A stretch of 64,000 nucleotides of DNA from Amphritea pacifica (GCF_016924145.1 NZ_JAFFZO010000017.1:42006-106005), one strand, 5' to 3'; shown: positions 8,403 to 17,628, counted from the first letter of the stretch. Numbers and translations: made by a program. Notes: generated by a model from the sequence alone, not told the origin.

Positions 8403-9083
8403 ATGTATAATATTTATCCAGCAGTTCTCACAATCACGCTGATATCAGCACTGACCACCCCGTCCACCTGGTCCACACCGGCACAGCTTCCCCGGTTTGA
8501 TTCACAGGGTATGACTCAGTGGCAAAAAGAGAGTTTTGCCGGAGAAACACGCTACAATCTGATGACTGAAGCGGATAATCAGATACTGGAAGCACGCTCA
8601 GATAGCTCTGCATCCGGGCTTTACTATAAAAAAGATATCTCTATCGACTCAACAACATACCTTAACTGGCGCTGGAAAATCAGCAAAACCTTACCAACAG
8701 CCGCAGAAACCACGAAGGCGGGGGATGACTTTCCCGTACGGGTGTATATCGTCGTATCAGACGGCCCCTTTTTCTGGCAAAAACGAACCCTCGTTTATGT
8801 ATGGTCCAATAATCAGCCGGTAGACAGCCGCTGGCTTAACCCGTTTACCGATCGGGCAACAATGTGGGCCCTTAACAGCGGCAACAACCAGACTGGTCAG
8901 TGGGTACAGCACAGTCGCAACCTTCAGCAGGATCTTAACACCGCGTTCAATAAAACCTATACGCAGATTCAGGCAATCGCCATCATGACAGACAGCGACA
9001 ATAGCGGCACACGCTTTTTAAGCTGGTATGATGATCTGAGCTTATCCGACACCCCATTAGCACCTGACTCTGAGTCGCGATAA
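8403..9083 (+). CDS. exported DUF3047 protein
   Basis: A 226-residue protein with an N-terminal signal (LTITLISALTTPSTWS). The family elements are visible: LNWRWKISKTLP, then AGDDFPVRVYIVVSDG, WQKRTLVYVWSN and IAIMTDSDNSGT. DUF3047 proteins are periplasmic and probably beta-sandwich; no activity is established. It stands alone, 77 bases before deaD on the same strand. The ATG at 8403 has no strong ribosome site. Confidence 0.75.
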   Translation: MYNIYPAVLTITLISALTTPSTWSTPAQLPRFDSQGMTQWQKESFAGETRYNLMTEADNQILEARSDSSASGLYYKKDISIDSTTYLNWRWKISKTLPTAAETTKAGDDFPVRVYIVVSDGPFFWQKRTLVYVWSNNQPVDSRWLNPFTDRATMWALNSGNNQTGQWVQHSRNLQQDLNTAFNKTYTQIQAIAIMTDSDNSGTRFLSWYDDLSLSDTPLAPDSESR

Positions 9084-9091
9084 TAAAATAC

Positions 9092-9120
9092 GGGCTTTTA
9101 TTCGACAATAGGCGTATAAT
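9092..9120 (+). promoter_or_regulatory. possible deaD promoter
   Basis: A perfect -10 box TATAAT lies at 9115-9120, about 40 bases before the deaD ATG. The -35 candidate GGGCTT at 9092-9097 (17-base spacer) is poor. No long cold-shock leader is present, unlike E. coli. Confidence 0.4.
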
Positions 9121-9160
9121 TTCGCGTTTTACAATTCCATTCCTTCCGGTACCTTCAAAT

Positions 9161-10924
9161 ATGTCAGACACACAAGTCGCATTCAGCGACCTTGATCTCC
9201 CCTCTTCCGTTCTTAAATCCATAACAGAGCTTGGCTATGAAACACCGTCTCCCATCCAGGCCGCCTGTATTCCGTTACTACTGAACGGAGATGATGTCCT
9301 GGGGATGGCACAAACAGGTACCGGTAAAACTGCGGCTTTTGCCCTGCCCCTGCTGAGTCGTATCGACCTGAAACTTAATAAACCTCAGGTTCTGGTGCTT
9401 GCACCTACTCGCGAACTGGCAGTTCAGGTGGCTGAAGCCTTTCAGGCTTACGCGCGTCACATTCCTGGTTTTCATGTTTTACCCATCTATGGTGGCCAGA
9501 GCTACACTCTGCAACTGAAACAGTTACGTCGCGGCCCGCACGTTGTCGTTGGTACACCTGGCCGGGTAATGGATCACCTGGATCGCGGCACACTGATTCT
9601 TGATGAACTGAAAGCGATGGTGCTGGACGAGGCAGACGAAATGCTACGCATGGGCTTTATCGATGATGTTGAAACCATCATGGCTAAAACCCCTGCGGCA
9701 CGACAAACCGCGCTGTTCTCTGCAACTATGCCGGAGCAGATCCGCCGCATTACCAAGCGTTACATGCGCGAGCCGAAAGAGATCAAGATCGCCTCCAAAA
9801 CCACCACCATGGAAAATATCGATCAGCGCTGCTGGATCGTTTCGGGTGTAAACAAGCTGGATGCACTGGTCCGGATTCTGGAAACTGAAGACTGCGGCGG
9901 CATTATCATCTTTGCCCGCACCAAAACAGCCACCACTGAGATCGCTGAAAAACTTGAGGCCCGGGGCTATGCGGCGGCACCACTTAACGGCGATATGAAC
10001 CAGCAACTGCGTGAACGCACCGTGCAGCGACTCAAGGATGCCAAGCTGGACATTCTGGTTGCAACAGACGTTGCCGCCCGCGGACTGGATGTAGAGCGTG
10101 TCGGTATGGTTATCAACTACGATATCCCTTACGACACCGAAGCCTATGTCCACCGTATCGGTCGTACCGGTCGCGCCGGTCGTGATGGTAAAGCGATTCT
10201 GTTTGTCGCCCCCCGTGAACGACGTCTGCTGAAACAGATCGAACAGGCGACCCGTCAGCCAATAAGACAGATGGATCTGCCCTCCCGCGATATGGTGCAG
10301 AATAAACGTCTGGAGTCGTTCCGTGAACAGGTTGCCAGCATCTTCAATGATGAGGATATGTCAACTTACCGGGAGCTGGTTGATCAACTGGCCTCTGATA
10401 CTGAACTGGAAACACTGGATCTGGCCTCTGCCCTGCTTTACATGGCACAGAAAGATAAGCCACTGATACTTCCTCCAGAACCTGAACCACGTCCACGTCG
10501 TGAGCGGGATAATGATCGCGACAGCCGTGATGGCGAACGGGGCGCGAAGCGCGAACGGATCAACTATGCTGATCTGGATGTCTATCGCCTTGAAGTAGGA
10601 CGTAATGATGGTGTTCAGGTGAAAAACATCGTTGGAGCAATTGCCAATGAGGCTGATATCAATAGCCGTCATATTGGCGATATCCGTCTGTTTGATGACC
10701 ACAGCACCGTTCAGCTACCCAAAGGGATGCCACCTGAGGTTCTGCAGCAACTGAAAGGGGTATTTATCTGTCGTAAAAAGATCGATATCAGCCTGATGGA
10801 AGGTGAAATTGCCCGTCCAGCCCCCCGTAAACCCCGGGGCGACTTTAAAGGCAAAGGGCGTAACGACCGCGGCGGCAATGACCGTGGTGCGCCGCGAAAG
10901 CCCCGCCCACGTCGCGACGCTTAA
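9161..10924 (+). CDS. deaD: DEAD-box ATP-dependent RNA helicase DeaD/CsdA
   Basis: A 587-residue helicase that unwinds RNA in ribosome assembly and cold adaptation. The Q motif is TPSPIQ with Gln33; Walker A AQTGTGKT is at 50-57; then PTRELA, TPGRVMD, the DEAD box at 156-159 and SAT at 187-189. The second RecA domain ends with HRIGRTGRAGR. A DbpA-type RNA-binding domain (VGRNDGVQVKNIVGAI to KKIDISLMEG) lies at about 475-555. The C-terminus is a basic tail rich in Arg, Gly and Lys. The DbpA domain plus this tail separates DeaD from RhlB, RhlE and SrmB. A terminator follows the stop. Confidence 0.95.
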   Translation: MSDTQVAFSDLDLPSSVLKSITELGYETPSPIQAACIPLLLNGDDVLGMAQTGTGKTAAFALPLLSRIDLKLNKPQVLVLAPTRELAVQVAEAFQAYARHIPGFHVLPIYGGQSYTLQLKQLRRGPHVVVGTPGRVMDHLDRGTLILDELKAMVLDEADEMLRMGFIDDVETIMAKTPAARQTALFSATMPEQIRRITKRYMREPKEIKIASKTTTMENIDQRCWIVSGVNKLDALVRILETEDCGGIIIFARTKTATTEIAEKLEARGYAAAPLNGDMNQQLRERTVQRLKDAKLDILVATDVAARGLDVERVGMVINYDIPYDTEAYVHRIGRTGRAGRDGKAILFVAPRERRLLKQIEQATRQPIRQMDLPSRDMVQNKRLESFREQVASIFNDEDMSTYRELVDQLASDTELETLDLASALLYMAQKDKPLILPPEPEPRPRRERDNDRDSRDGERGAKRERINYADLDVYRLEVGRNDGVQVKNIVGAIANEADINSRHIGDIRLFDDHSTVQLPKGMPPEVLQQLKGVFICRKKIDISLMEGEIARPAPRKPRGDFKGKGRNDRGGNDRGAPRKPRPRRDA

Positions 10925-10942
10925 GAACATATCAATCTGATC

Positions 10943-10969
10943 AAGAGAGCCCTGGGGCTCTCTTTTTTT
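10943..10969 (+). terminator. terminator after deaD
   Basis: AAGAGAGCCC and GGGCTCTCTT pair around a tight loop and run into seven T, 20 bases after the deaD stop. Confidence 0.9.
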
Positions 10970-11161
10970 GTCCTGAATATGGCGCGGAACTCACCCTTTG
11001 ATTGGCACTCCGGCAATATTGGCTGAGAAACGACTCCACTGGATAATCCTGCATATGATCACTATTCTATGCAAACACAATAGATCTGCCCCATCAGAGA
11101 TCTGATCCTGCTCAACGGGACGTATAGCGACAAAGATAACTGCATCGGAAGGAAAGACGTT

Positions 11162-11554
11162 ATGAAAAAAACAATCGCTTTAGTAGCAGCCCTTGCTTTT
11201 CCAGCGCCCCCTGCTGCCTTTGCTGAGCATCATGCCTATGATGCGATCAGCCCTGACTATATTGCTGGCTTCCTGGCAGGCGCAGACCTCACTGATGGTG
11301 CCATCATTGACAATATAAGTTCAGGAAATGAAAGTGAGTTTATCTTACGGGCTTACAGAACCCGCCTTGGCAAAGAGCATCCCGCCGAGCAGTCTACCTA
11401 TCTGGCAGGATTCTGCCTTCCGGAAGGCGCCACGCACGATTCACTGATCAGCAGCATCCTCGATACACTCAGCAAAACTCCGCGCCCGGACAACACTCAG
11501 CGCGACATATTTCTTTATAACATAATCAAATCACTCTACCCCTGTCAGGATTAA
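11162..11554 (+). CDS. secreted Rap1a/Tai-like protein
   Basis: A 130-residue protein with a signal peptide (MKKTIALVAALAFPAPPAAFA). The mature part has DYIAGFLAGADLTDG, then FCLPEGATHDSLISSILDTL and a final SLYPC. This Cys-flanked pattern recalls the Rap1a/Tai family, whose founding members neutralise type VI amidase effectors in the periplasm. No amidase or type VI gene is nearby, so immunity is only inferred from resemblance; many such relatives are orphans. The ribosome site GGAAGGAAA precedes the ATG. The gene stands alone between deaD and nhaA. Confidence 0.6.
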   Translation: MKKTIALVAALAFPAPPAAFAEHHAYDAISPDYIAGFLAGADLTDGAIIDNISSGNESEFILRAYRTRLGKEHPAEQSTYLAGFCLPEGATHDSLISSILDTLSKTPRPDNTQRDIFLYNIIKSLYPCQD

Positions 11555-11657
11555 CCCTGCACCGAAGAAAAGTTAAAACAACACATGCATAAGGCTATGA
11601 TTTAGTTACAATGCAGCAGCGATATTAACAGTATCTATCTGTAGCTTGGAGAGATTG

Positions 11658-13022
11658 ATGAGACGGAGAAGCAGAGTAGCTGGCAAAGAGTATATTGCCC
11701 CCTGGGAACGAGCATTCGAAACCGTGCTAACCCCATTTGAGGAGTTTATCCACCGCCAGACAACCAGTGGTATTCTGCTAATGCTGTTTGCCGTTGTGGC
11801 ACTTATCATTGCAAACAGTCAGCTGAATGAAGGCTATCACCACTTCCTTCAATCAAAGTTCGTTATCGGTATGGACGGTTTTCAGCTGTCAAAAACCGTT
11901 CACCACTGGATTAATGATGGTCTGATGGCACTGTTTTTCCTGGTAGTTGGACTGGAGCTTAAACGGGAACTACTGGTCGGCGAGCTGGCAAATATAAAGC
12001 AGGCCTCACTACCCATTATTGCTGCGGCAGGCGGCATGCTGATGCCCGCGCTGATCTATGTATCAATCAACCCCGAAGGGCACACCCTGAACGGCTGGGG
12101 TATTCCGATGGCAACCGATATCGCCTTCGCCCTGGGTGCACTGGCACTGCTTGGTAAGCGGGTGCCGCAGAATTTGCTGATGTTTCTGGTCGCACTGGCC
12201 ATTGTTGACGACCTTGGGGCGGTTATTGTTATCGCAGTGTTCTATACCGAGACAATCAATTTGACCGCACTGCTAACCGCCGGATTGATGATATTTCTGT
12301 TAATCTGCCTCAACCTGGGTGGCGTCCGCCGGATTCTGCCCTACTCGCTGATTGGCGTGGTACTCTGGGTGGCGATGCTAAAAAGCGGAGTTCATGCCAC
12401 GCTTGCAGGGGTTCTGCTGGCATTTACCATTCCCATGAAGCCCAAGTATGACCCCGCCCGCTTCCATTCACTGGTACGTGACAGTGCCGATCACATCAAA
12501 AGCCTGTTCAGCCAGAATGAAAACATCATCATTAACGATGCTTTAAGGTCCCGGGTACGGGCACTGGGGGAAGGGGTATATAAAGTTCAGGCACCGGCTC
12601 AGGTACTTGAACACAACCTGCATCTGCCTTCGGCTTATCTGATTATCCCTATCTTTGCGCTGGCAAATGCCGGTGTACCGATTAACTGGTCAGAGATTTC
12701 AGATGTTATTGCTCATCCTGTCGCTATGGGCATAGGTGCCGGGCTGATTCTGGGCAAACTGATCGGTATTGCCGGTTTTACCTGGCTGGCAGTCAAACTG
12801 AAAGTCAGCGATCTGCCTTCTGGCCTTAACTTTAATCATATCATTGGGGTGGCTTTCATGGGGGGGATCGGTTTTACCATGTCAATCTTTATCGCCGAAC
12901 TCGGCTTTGCCCAATATCCTGCTGACCTTCTGATGGCTAAAACAGGGATTCTGTTTGCTTCCCTGATATCAGGCCTGATCGGCTTTAGCTGGCTGTACTT
13001 TAAGTCACCAAAACCGATTTGA
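11658..13022 (+). CDS. nhaA: Na+/H+ antiporter NhaA
   Basis: NhaA exchanges sodium for protons across the inner membrane. The 454-residue protein has the family's membrane pattern, including LMALFFLVVGLELKREL, GWGIPMATDIAFALG and LAIVDDLGAVIVIAVFY; the Asp pair in the last corresponds to the ion-binding aspartates. The C-terminal block GVAFMGGIGFTMSIFI is also typical. ATG 11658 after GGAGA is preferred over an in-frame TTG at 11646. The basic N-terminal arm is longer than in E. coli. It is a single-gene unit closed by a terminator. Confidence 0.95.
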   Translation: MRRRSRVAGKEYIAPWERAFETVLTPFEEFIHRQTTSGILLMLFAVVALIIANSQLNEGYHHFLQSKFVIGMDGFQLSKTVHHWINDGLMALFFLVVGLELKRELLVGELANIKQASLPIIAAAGGMLMPALIYVSINPEGHTLNGWGIPMATDIAFALGALALLGKRVPQNLLMFLVALAIVDDLGAVIVIAVFYTETINLTALLTAGLMIFLLICLNLGGVRRILPYSLIGVVLWVAMLKSGVHATLAGVLLAFTIPMKPKYDPARFHSLVRDSADHIKSLFSQNENIIINDALRSRVRALGEGVYKVQAPAQVLEHNLHLPSAYLIIPIFALANAGVPINWSEISDVIAHPVAMGIGAGLILGKLIGIAGFTWLAVKLKVSDLPSGLNFNHIIGVAFMGGIGFTMSIFIAELGFAQYPADLLMAKTGILFASLISGLIGFSWLYFKSPKPI

Positions 13023-13044
13023 TTACAGCGTTTCTTCTCAGATC

Positions 13045-13068
13045 AAAGAGAGCCATACGGCTCTCTTT
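13045..13068 (+). terminator. terminator after nhaA
   Basis: A perfect 10-bp stem AAAGAGAGCC / GGCTCTCTTT with loop ATAC, 23 bases after the nhaA stop. Its stem shares AGAGAGCC with the deaD terminator. Confidence 0.8.
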
Positions 13069-13115
13069 ATGGTTGAAGAAACCGTTTTAATCCTACTGAC
13101 ACTGCAGCTAAACAG

Positions 13116-13631
13116 TTAACAAAGCGACCACGCCCGGATTCGATCGATTTCATCGGCATCTATCTGCAAGGACTCAAGAAACTCCTGATGCGCTTCAGGT
13201 TCCAGTGTTTCAAACTGTATGTGCCAGTTATGCATATCATCATCACTTAGCCCTGCGGCTCTCATGATCTCTGTCCAGCGCTCTTTCGTCACCATACCAT
13301 TCTCCTCAGTTTCCGGCTGTTTCATAAATTTAAGAATCGCCATCTGCTGTTGATGAAGCCGCTCTATCTCTGCCTGTAGACGCTGCAACTGATCCTGCAG
13401 AATTCGCTTCTGCTCACCGTTTCCATCCAGCAGCAGCGCGATCTCAGAAACAGGAACGCCCAGTGCCCGGTAGCTCACAATCTGCGATAACCGGGACAGC
13501 GCCTTCTCACCATAAAGCCGATAGCCATTGAGATCCCTCTTAACAGGATGTAACAATCCTTCCCGCTCATAATAGTGAATTGTCGTCCGTGAAAGATTGA
13601 ACTTTTTAGCCAGTAGAGAAATAGTCAGCAC
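13116..13631 (-). CDS. MerR-family transcriptional regulator
   Basis: A 171-residue regulator. The N-terminal winged helix is clear (LTISLLAKKFNLSRTTIHYY, then EGLLHPVKRDLNGYRLYG). It is followed by a long coiled coil rich in Gln and Glu (RILQDQLQRLQAEIERLHQQ). The C-terminal ~60 residues (WTEIMRAAGLSDDDMHNWH) form a helical effector-type domain that I cannot assign to a ligand; there is no metal-binding Cys cluster. The start is GTG, six bases after GAGGTG. It is divergent from the LysE-type exporter, which it may control. Confidence 0.88.
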   Translation of the reverse strand: MLTISLLAKKFNLSRTTIHYYEREGLLHPVKRDLNGYRLYGEKALSRLSQIVSYRALGVPVSEIALLLDGNGEQKRILQDQLQRLQAEIERLHQQQMAILKFMKQPETEENGMVTKERWTEIMRAAGLSDDDMHNWHIQFETLEPEAHQEFLESLQIDADEIDRIRAWSLC

Positions 13632-13808
13632 ATCAACACCTCATTCACGATTCATAGCTAGTCTGAAGCCTTCACCGGTAGACAGGTCAAGAGACTTTCT
13701 TAGCAAACCTCAAAATATCCCCCTCTGCGCCGTAATAAAAATCAATTTTGTTCAATATCCTGCGCATAGACCACGGCATACTGATCCTCTTTCGCTGAGG
13801 AGAACAGC

Positions 13809-14402
13809 ATGACCCTGTCTATAATTTTATCTATGTCGACTTTTGCGCTAGCAGCCTCCATCTCTCCCGGGCCGGTAAATCTCGTCTGTCTGAGCAGTGG
13901 CAGCCAGTACCCGATTTCGAAAGGCCTCACATTTGTCACTGGTGCGACTCTCGGCTTTATTGCTTTGTTTATTGCTATCGGGATGGGCCTTTATACGACA
14001 CTTGAAATGATCCCGGCTTTAACTATTTTACTGCGCTGGGGCGGTATCATTTTCCTGCTGTACCTGAGTGTCAAACTTGCGGCCTTTGACGGGCAACTAC
14101 CACAACACCAACCTGGGACGGCCCCCGGTTTTATAACCGGAGTGATGATGCAGTGGCTCAACCCCAAAGCCTGGCTGGCCTCAGCATCAGGAATCGGCGC
14201 ATACACCAGCGGTAATGATATGCAGCAGCTGCTTCTTTTTGCAGTACTCTACCTGCCTATCTGTTGGCTATCGCTGGGAAGCTGGGTTTATGCAGGTGCA
14301 TGTCTGCGCAGATATATCAGCCAGCCTGCAATACTCAAAATAATCAACCGGACTCTGGCTATCCTGCTTGTAGCTAGCTGCTTTTACCTTCTATCTGAGT
14401 AG
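13809..14402 (+). CDS. LysE/RhtB-family exporter
   Basis: A 197-residue inner-membrane protein with about six helices. The family start SISPGPVNLVCLSSG is present, with GATLGFIALFIAIGMG and the later QWLNPKAWLASASG. This family exports amino acids or related small molecules; the substrate cannot be told. GAGGAG precedes the ATG. Its last 12 bases overlap the end of the convergent AraC gene, a common exporter-regulator pairing. Confidence 0.9.
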   Translation: MTLSIILSMSTFALAASISPGPVNLVCLSSGSQYPISKGLTFVTGATLGFIALFIAIGMGLYTTLEMIPALTILLRWGGIIFLLYLSVKLAAFDGQLPQHQPGTAPGFITGVMMQWLNPKAWLASASGIGAYTSGNDMQQLLLFAVLYLPICWLSLGSWVYAGACLRRYISQPAILKIINRTLAILLVASCFYLLSE

Positions 14403-15218
14403 AGATTGTCTGTACTGATTTGGGGTGGCAGCGACCATTCGTTTGAACGTACGCTGAAAATGGGGCTGGTCGGTAAAACCCGCAGTCAATGCGACCTCAG
14501 CAATAGGCCTGCCTCGTTTTAACTCCCGCTGCCCCCGCTGGATCCGTCGATTTATCTGATATGCATGGGGCGTCAGACTGAAATACTGCTTAAATGACCG
14601 GATTAGATAACCGGCGCTATAGCCAGTGCGAAGACACATCTCTGCCAGGGGAATATCCTCTGTTGCATTTTCATCAAGATACCCCGCAAGATCACTGAGT
14701 GCCTGCGGCACTTTCTCAAGTGGCAATGGATATTGACCGGCCAGGCACCTTAGTAAACCGGAAAGATATTCGATAACCGCGGTTTGCTTCTCTGGCAGAG
14801 CCACCTCAGAGTCCAGCAAATAATCCGCCATCTGACAGTACCCATGATAAAACCGCTGCTCAGAAACAACTGCGGTACCGATATCTTGCCACACAGGCTG
14901 CTCCAGCAAGCCAAGCCGGGTACGCAGCGCCGTTAGCCACCCAATATCGATGTAGAGCATCAGATATGCCCAGGGCTGATTGTCGATCGGATTACAGGCG
15001 TGGACCCAGTCAGGATTTATCAGCACCAGATCACCGGCACCGACCTGACACCGGTCATCACGGTAACAAAACGTGCTGATACCTTCAGTAATTGCGCCAA
15101 TTGACCACTGAGCATGGCTATGAGGCGCGTAACACACAGTCCGGCCATCACTCACCTGACGCAGTTCCACATAAGGCATACGTGAATCACGCCAAAAAAC
15201 AGGCTTTGATCTATCCAT
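14391..15218 (-). CDS. AraC-family transcriptional regulator
   Basis: About 275 residues from the ATG at 15218, which follows AGGGTGGA; an upstream GTG is in frame. The N-terminal half is a cupin-type sensing domain (CYAPHSHAQWSIGAI, GAGDLVLINPDWVHAC). The C-terminal double helix-turn-helix is clear: LAEMCLRTGYSAGYLIRSFK, then IAEVALTAGFTDQPHFQRTF and the ending ATPNQYR. It overlaps the LysE-type gene tail-to-tail and probably controls it. The effector is unknown. Confidence 0.92.
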   Translation of the reverse strand: MDRSKPVFWRDSRMPYVELRQVSDGRTVCYAPHSHAQWSIGAITEGISTFCYRDDRCQVGAGDLVLINPDWVHACNPIDNQPWAYLMLYIDIGWLTALRTRLGLLEQPVWQDIGTAVVSEQRFYHGYCQMADYLLDSEVALPEKQTAVIEYLSGLLRCLAGQYPLPLEKVPQALSDLAGYLDENATEDIPLAEMCLRTGYSAGYLIRSFKQYFSLTPHAYQINRRIQRGQRELKRGRPIAEVALTAGFTDQPHFQRTFKRMVAATPNQYRQSLLR

Positions 15219-15254
15219 CAATCCACCCTTCACCCTTTTCGTCCGTCACCACGA

Positions 15255-15752
15255 TCAACCTGATACTTGCGGTATCAGCGGATCACCAACCCCGATCATA
15301 CCTGACTCTAATACCCGCGCACACAGGCCACCATACCCCAGCATAGCCGCATCCCCGCCCTGGCCCAGCGCCAGATCCATCCGACGACAGGGGTGGCACA
15401 ACGCGGTTGCTTCAAACAGCGCATCACCAATAGTGAACTGTTGATGCCGTAAAGCATTAAGATTAATACCACTGACCACCAGATTGCGCCGTAACAGGGC
15501 CGGATTAATCGTGTTAATTCCAGTGTAGGTTTCGATCATCCTGATAAACTCTGCAGAGATCAGCGTAACCTGCCGGGCAGAGCCCGGTGTCTTACTGCAA
15601 CGATGATCGCCTTTCAGCCCCAAACCAGCCAAGGCTTCAACGGTATCAACCACCTCAAGATCCTCTTTACGCCTTGGTCGCAGGCCAATCCACTCAAGCC
15701 TGCCGGGATTAAGATCTTTACTATAGCGGGCAAACAGTTGCTTCTGAGTCAT
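15255..15752 (-). CDS. MOSC-domain protein
   Basis: A 165-residue single MOSC domain. Typical parts are VEALAGLGLKGDHR, QVTLISAE, NLVVSGINLNAL, and ATALCHPCRRMD with the conserved Cys. MOSC domains carry sulfur in molybdenum-cofactor sulfurases and detoxify N-hydroxylated compounds in YiiM-type enzymes; the substrate here is unknown. ATG 15752 is chosen because an upstream ATG at 15764 lies inside the T-run of a terminator, and TGGTGA precedes 15752 at good spacing. Confidence 0.85.
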   Translation of the reverse strand: MTQKQLFARYSKDLNPGRLEWIGLRPRRKEDLEVVDTVEALAGLGLKGDHRCSKTPGSARQVTLISAEFIRMIETYTGINTINPALLRRNLVVSGINLNALRHQQFTIGDALFEATALCHPCRRMDLALGQGGDAAMLGYGGLCARVLESGMIGVGDPLIPQVSG

Positions 15753-15763
15753 CGAATTCACCA

Positions 15764-15786
15764 TAAAAAAGCGCCCTGAGGCGCTT
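15764..15786 (-). terminator. terminator after the secreted-protein gene
   Basis: On the minus strand AAGCGCC, loop TCAG, GGCGCTT then TTTTT. It ends the protease/secreted protein unit, just before the MOSC gene. Confidence 0.88.
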
Positions 15787-15814
15787 AAATTGATCTGATT
15801 TCAACCATCACCAC

Positions 15815-16390
15815 TCAGCGATCGAAGTAGGTATAGTACTCACGAAAGAGCTCCTGAGCCTTCCGGTCTTTTGCCAGATCATTCAGAAACAGCGACAGAC
15901 TGTTTTCCAGAAAAAGCTCCTCTGCTGGCTTCATTTCAGAAGTACGGGGACCGCTCCACATGTTCTCTACATCCGTGGAGGTCATCTCGTAGTCAAAAGT
16001 AGACAGCAGATCCCCCTGAACAAATACACCATACTGAACTTTAAAGCTTTTATTCGATACAACGGGGATTAACCCAAGGGTTCCCGCCGACAGCATTAAA
16101 CTTGAAAAGCTGGTTGCATCGGCTTTCATGCGCAAGCCTTTCATAACGATAATACCAATAGGCGAGCCCATGGCATCCGTGTCCACGGATTTAAAAGCAC
16201 CATAGGATTTTAGCTTCTCCGTAAAGGAGTCGCCCTCAATATTACTTTGGAACAATACAGGAGGATACGGATCCCCCTGATGAACATATTCAGTAAATGA
16301 CTCAGAAGGATTTGCAGCTTGCACCAGGCTTGAATTAAAAAGCACAACCAGCAGCAAGATGATCTTAAGCCGGATTAAATTAGTGAACAT
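15815..16390 (-). CDS. secreted protein of unknown function
   Basis: About 191 residues from the ATG at 16390, which follows AAGGAGTG; a longer frame has an upstream start without a site. The signal peptide is MFTNLIRLKIILLLVVLFNS, cleaved after VQA. The mature protein has no motif I recognise; it contains SPIGIIVMKGLRMKAD and an acidic C-terminal helix region ending in FREYYTYFDR. It starts 11 bases after the stop of the lipoprotein protease gene, so the two are co-expressed and may form a functional pair. Confidence 0.7.
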   Translation of the reverse strand: MFTNLIRLKIILLLVVLFNSSLVQAANPSESFTEYVHQGDPYPPVLFQSNIEGDSFTEKLKSYGAFKSVDTDAMGSPIGIIVMKGLRMKADATSFSSLMLSAGTLGLIPVVSNKSFKVQYGVFVQGDLLSTFDYEMTSTDVENMWSGPRTSEMKPAEELFLENSLSLFLNDLAKDRKAQELFREYYTYFDR

Positions 16391-16401
16391 TTCAGCACTC
16401 C

Positions 16402-17628
16402 TTACTGATAACACAATATCTGTACAGTGAATTTAACCGCCGCGTCTGAAGCCGTTTCAAGACTCTTCTTCAGTGGCTGATAACGGTACTGAACATGCGA
16501 ATGATCGAGAAAGCGGCGCATATATTCGGCACTCACAGCAAAATTAACATTCTGAGAAGTGGTCCCGGTCTTCGCCAGCATCATTGACTGATTCAGGCTG
16601 CTGGTGACCACCCCTACAGCATTCCCGTTATAGTCGATTAATGGTCCGCCACTATTACCTGGCTGCACAGGCGCCGAAAACTGCAGATTGGCCAACGCAC
16701 CTTTCAAGCCTCCCAAAGAGCTGATGTTTCCCATTGTGAGACTGGGGTAATCCGCCATAATACTCCCAAGTGGATAGCCGGTAACAAATACACTCTGTCC
16801 CAGTGCCACATCATCGGAGGCATTAGCGGGGATGCTGGCAAAACGTGCCGGTTGCAGATCTGCCTGTAGTACTGCAAGGTCAAGAACCCTGCTAACCGCA
16901 ACCCTGTTCGCCGGATAGTTTTGCCCGTGGTATCGCACTTCGGTTTTCAGACACTCATTTACGACATGAGCTGCCGTAAGCAACTGACCGGTGCTGTTTA
17001 TAAAGAAACCTGTACCGTTGCCTGCGGGTTTCATCTCTCCCAACAGTTTATCAAAGTCAGCTGTTTGTCGTTCCTCATCACTAATAGGCTGCTGTAAATC
17101 ATTATTCAGCCCTGCCATATGATTCAGAAACCGGTGTGTGGATTCTTTCAGGGCCTCAGCATAAATGCTGGTATAAGCTTCCTGCCATAAGTTTGCCCCG
17201 GTAACACTGGCATCCGTTGTGGTTTTAAACACCTCACTACCCTGACGATCAAGGTATGACGCTGTGACTGTCACCTTAAATGTGCCCCACAGATTCGAAT
17301 AACCTGCCTCACTGCTAAGCTTGACCAGATAGCGAAAAGGCTGATCTTCAGCCAGTGGGCCGGCAACCGAGAAAAAATCTGGATAAACGATTTCTGCTGC
17401 TTTTTTAAATAAGGGCCCGGGATAAAATTTCCAACGGGAATAGCCGTCAGCCCCATACACTTCTCGCTGCAGATCTTCACGGGAAATATAGTAGGCGAGT
17501 GGCGCAGCCACCGGAAGTGTCAGACTATTATCAAGCTTTGTTGCAACCTGGACACTGGAAGCATCTTTTACCGGCGCAACCTCACAGCCAGCCAGCAGTA
17601 ATGCAAGAGCAATAATCAGATATCGCAT
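16402..17628 (-). CDS. lipoprotein with trypsin-like serine protease domain
   Basis: A 408-residue protein with a lipobox (LLAGC, Cys15), so it is membrane-anchored in the cell envelope. The first ~190 residues are a domain I cannot name. The rest is a trypsin/Deg-like fold with a complete triad: His221 in LTAAHVV, Asp250 in VLDLAVL and Ser326 in QPGNSGGPL. There is no PDZ domain, which separates it from DegP. Residue 16 is Glu, so there is no Asp+2 inner-membrane retention signal and outer-membrane sorting is likely. It is co-transcribed with the downstream secreted protein. Substrates are unknown. Confidence 0.85.
   Translation of the reverse strand: MRYLIIALALLLAGCEVAPVKDASSVQVATKLDNSLTLPVAAPLAYYISREDLQREVYGADGYSRWKFYPGPLFKKAAEIVYPDFFSVAGPLAEDQPFRYLVKLSSEAGYSNLWGTFKVTVTASYLDRQGSEVFKTTTDASVTGANLWQEAYTSIYAEALKESTHRFLNHMAGLNNDLQQPISDEERQTADFDKLLGEMKPAGNGTGFFINSTGQLLTAAHVVNECLKTEVRYHGQNYPANRVAVSRVLDLAVLQADLQPARFASIPANASDDVALGQSVFVTGYPLGSIMADYPSLTMGNISSLGGLKGALANLQFSAPVQPGNSGGPLIDYNGNAVGVVTSSLNQSMMLAKTGTTSQNVNFAVSAEYMRRFLDHSHVQYRYQPLKKSLETASDAAVKFTVQILCYQ

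Noticed and set aside
13640-13700. MerR-type operator with a 19-base spacer between the MerR and LysE genes
   Set aside because: TTGACC is present on the minus strand, but the -10 and dyad are too poor to claim.
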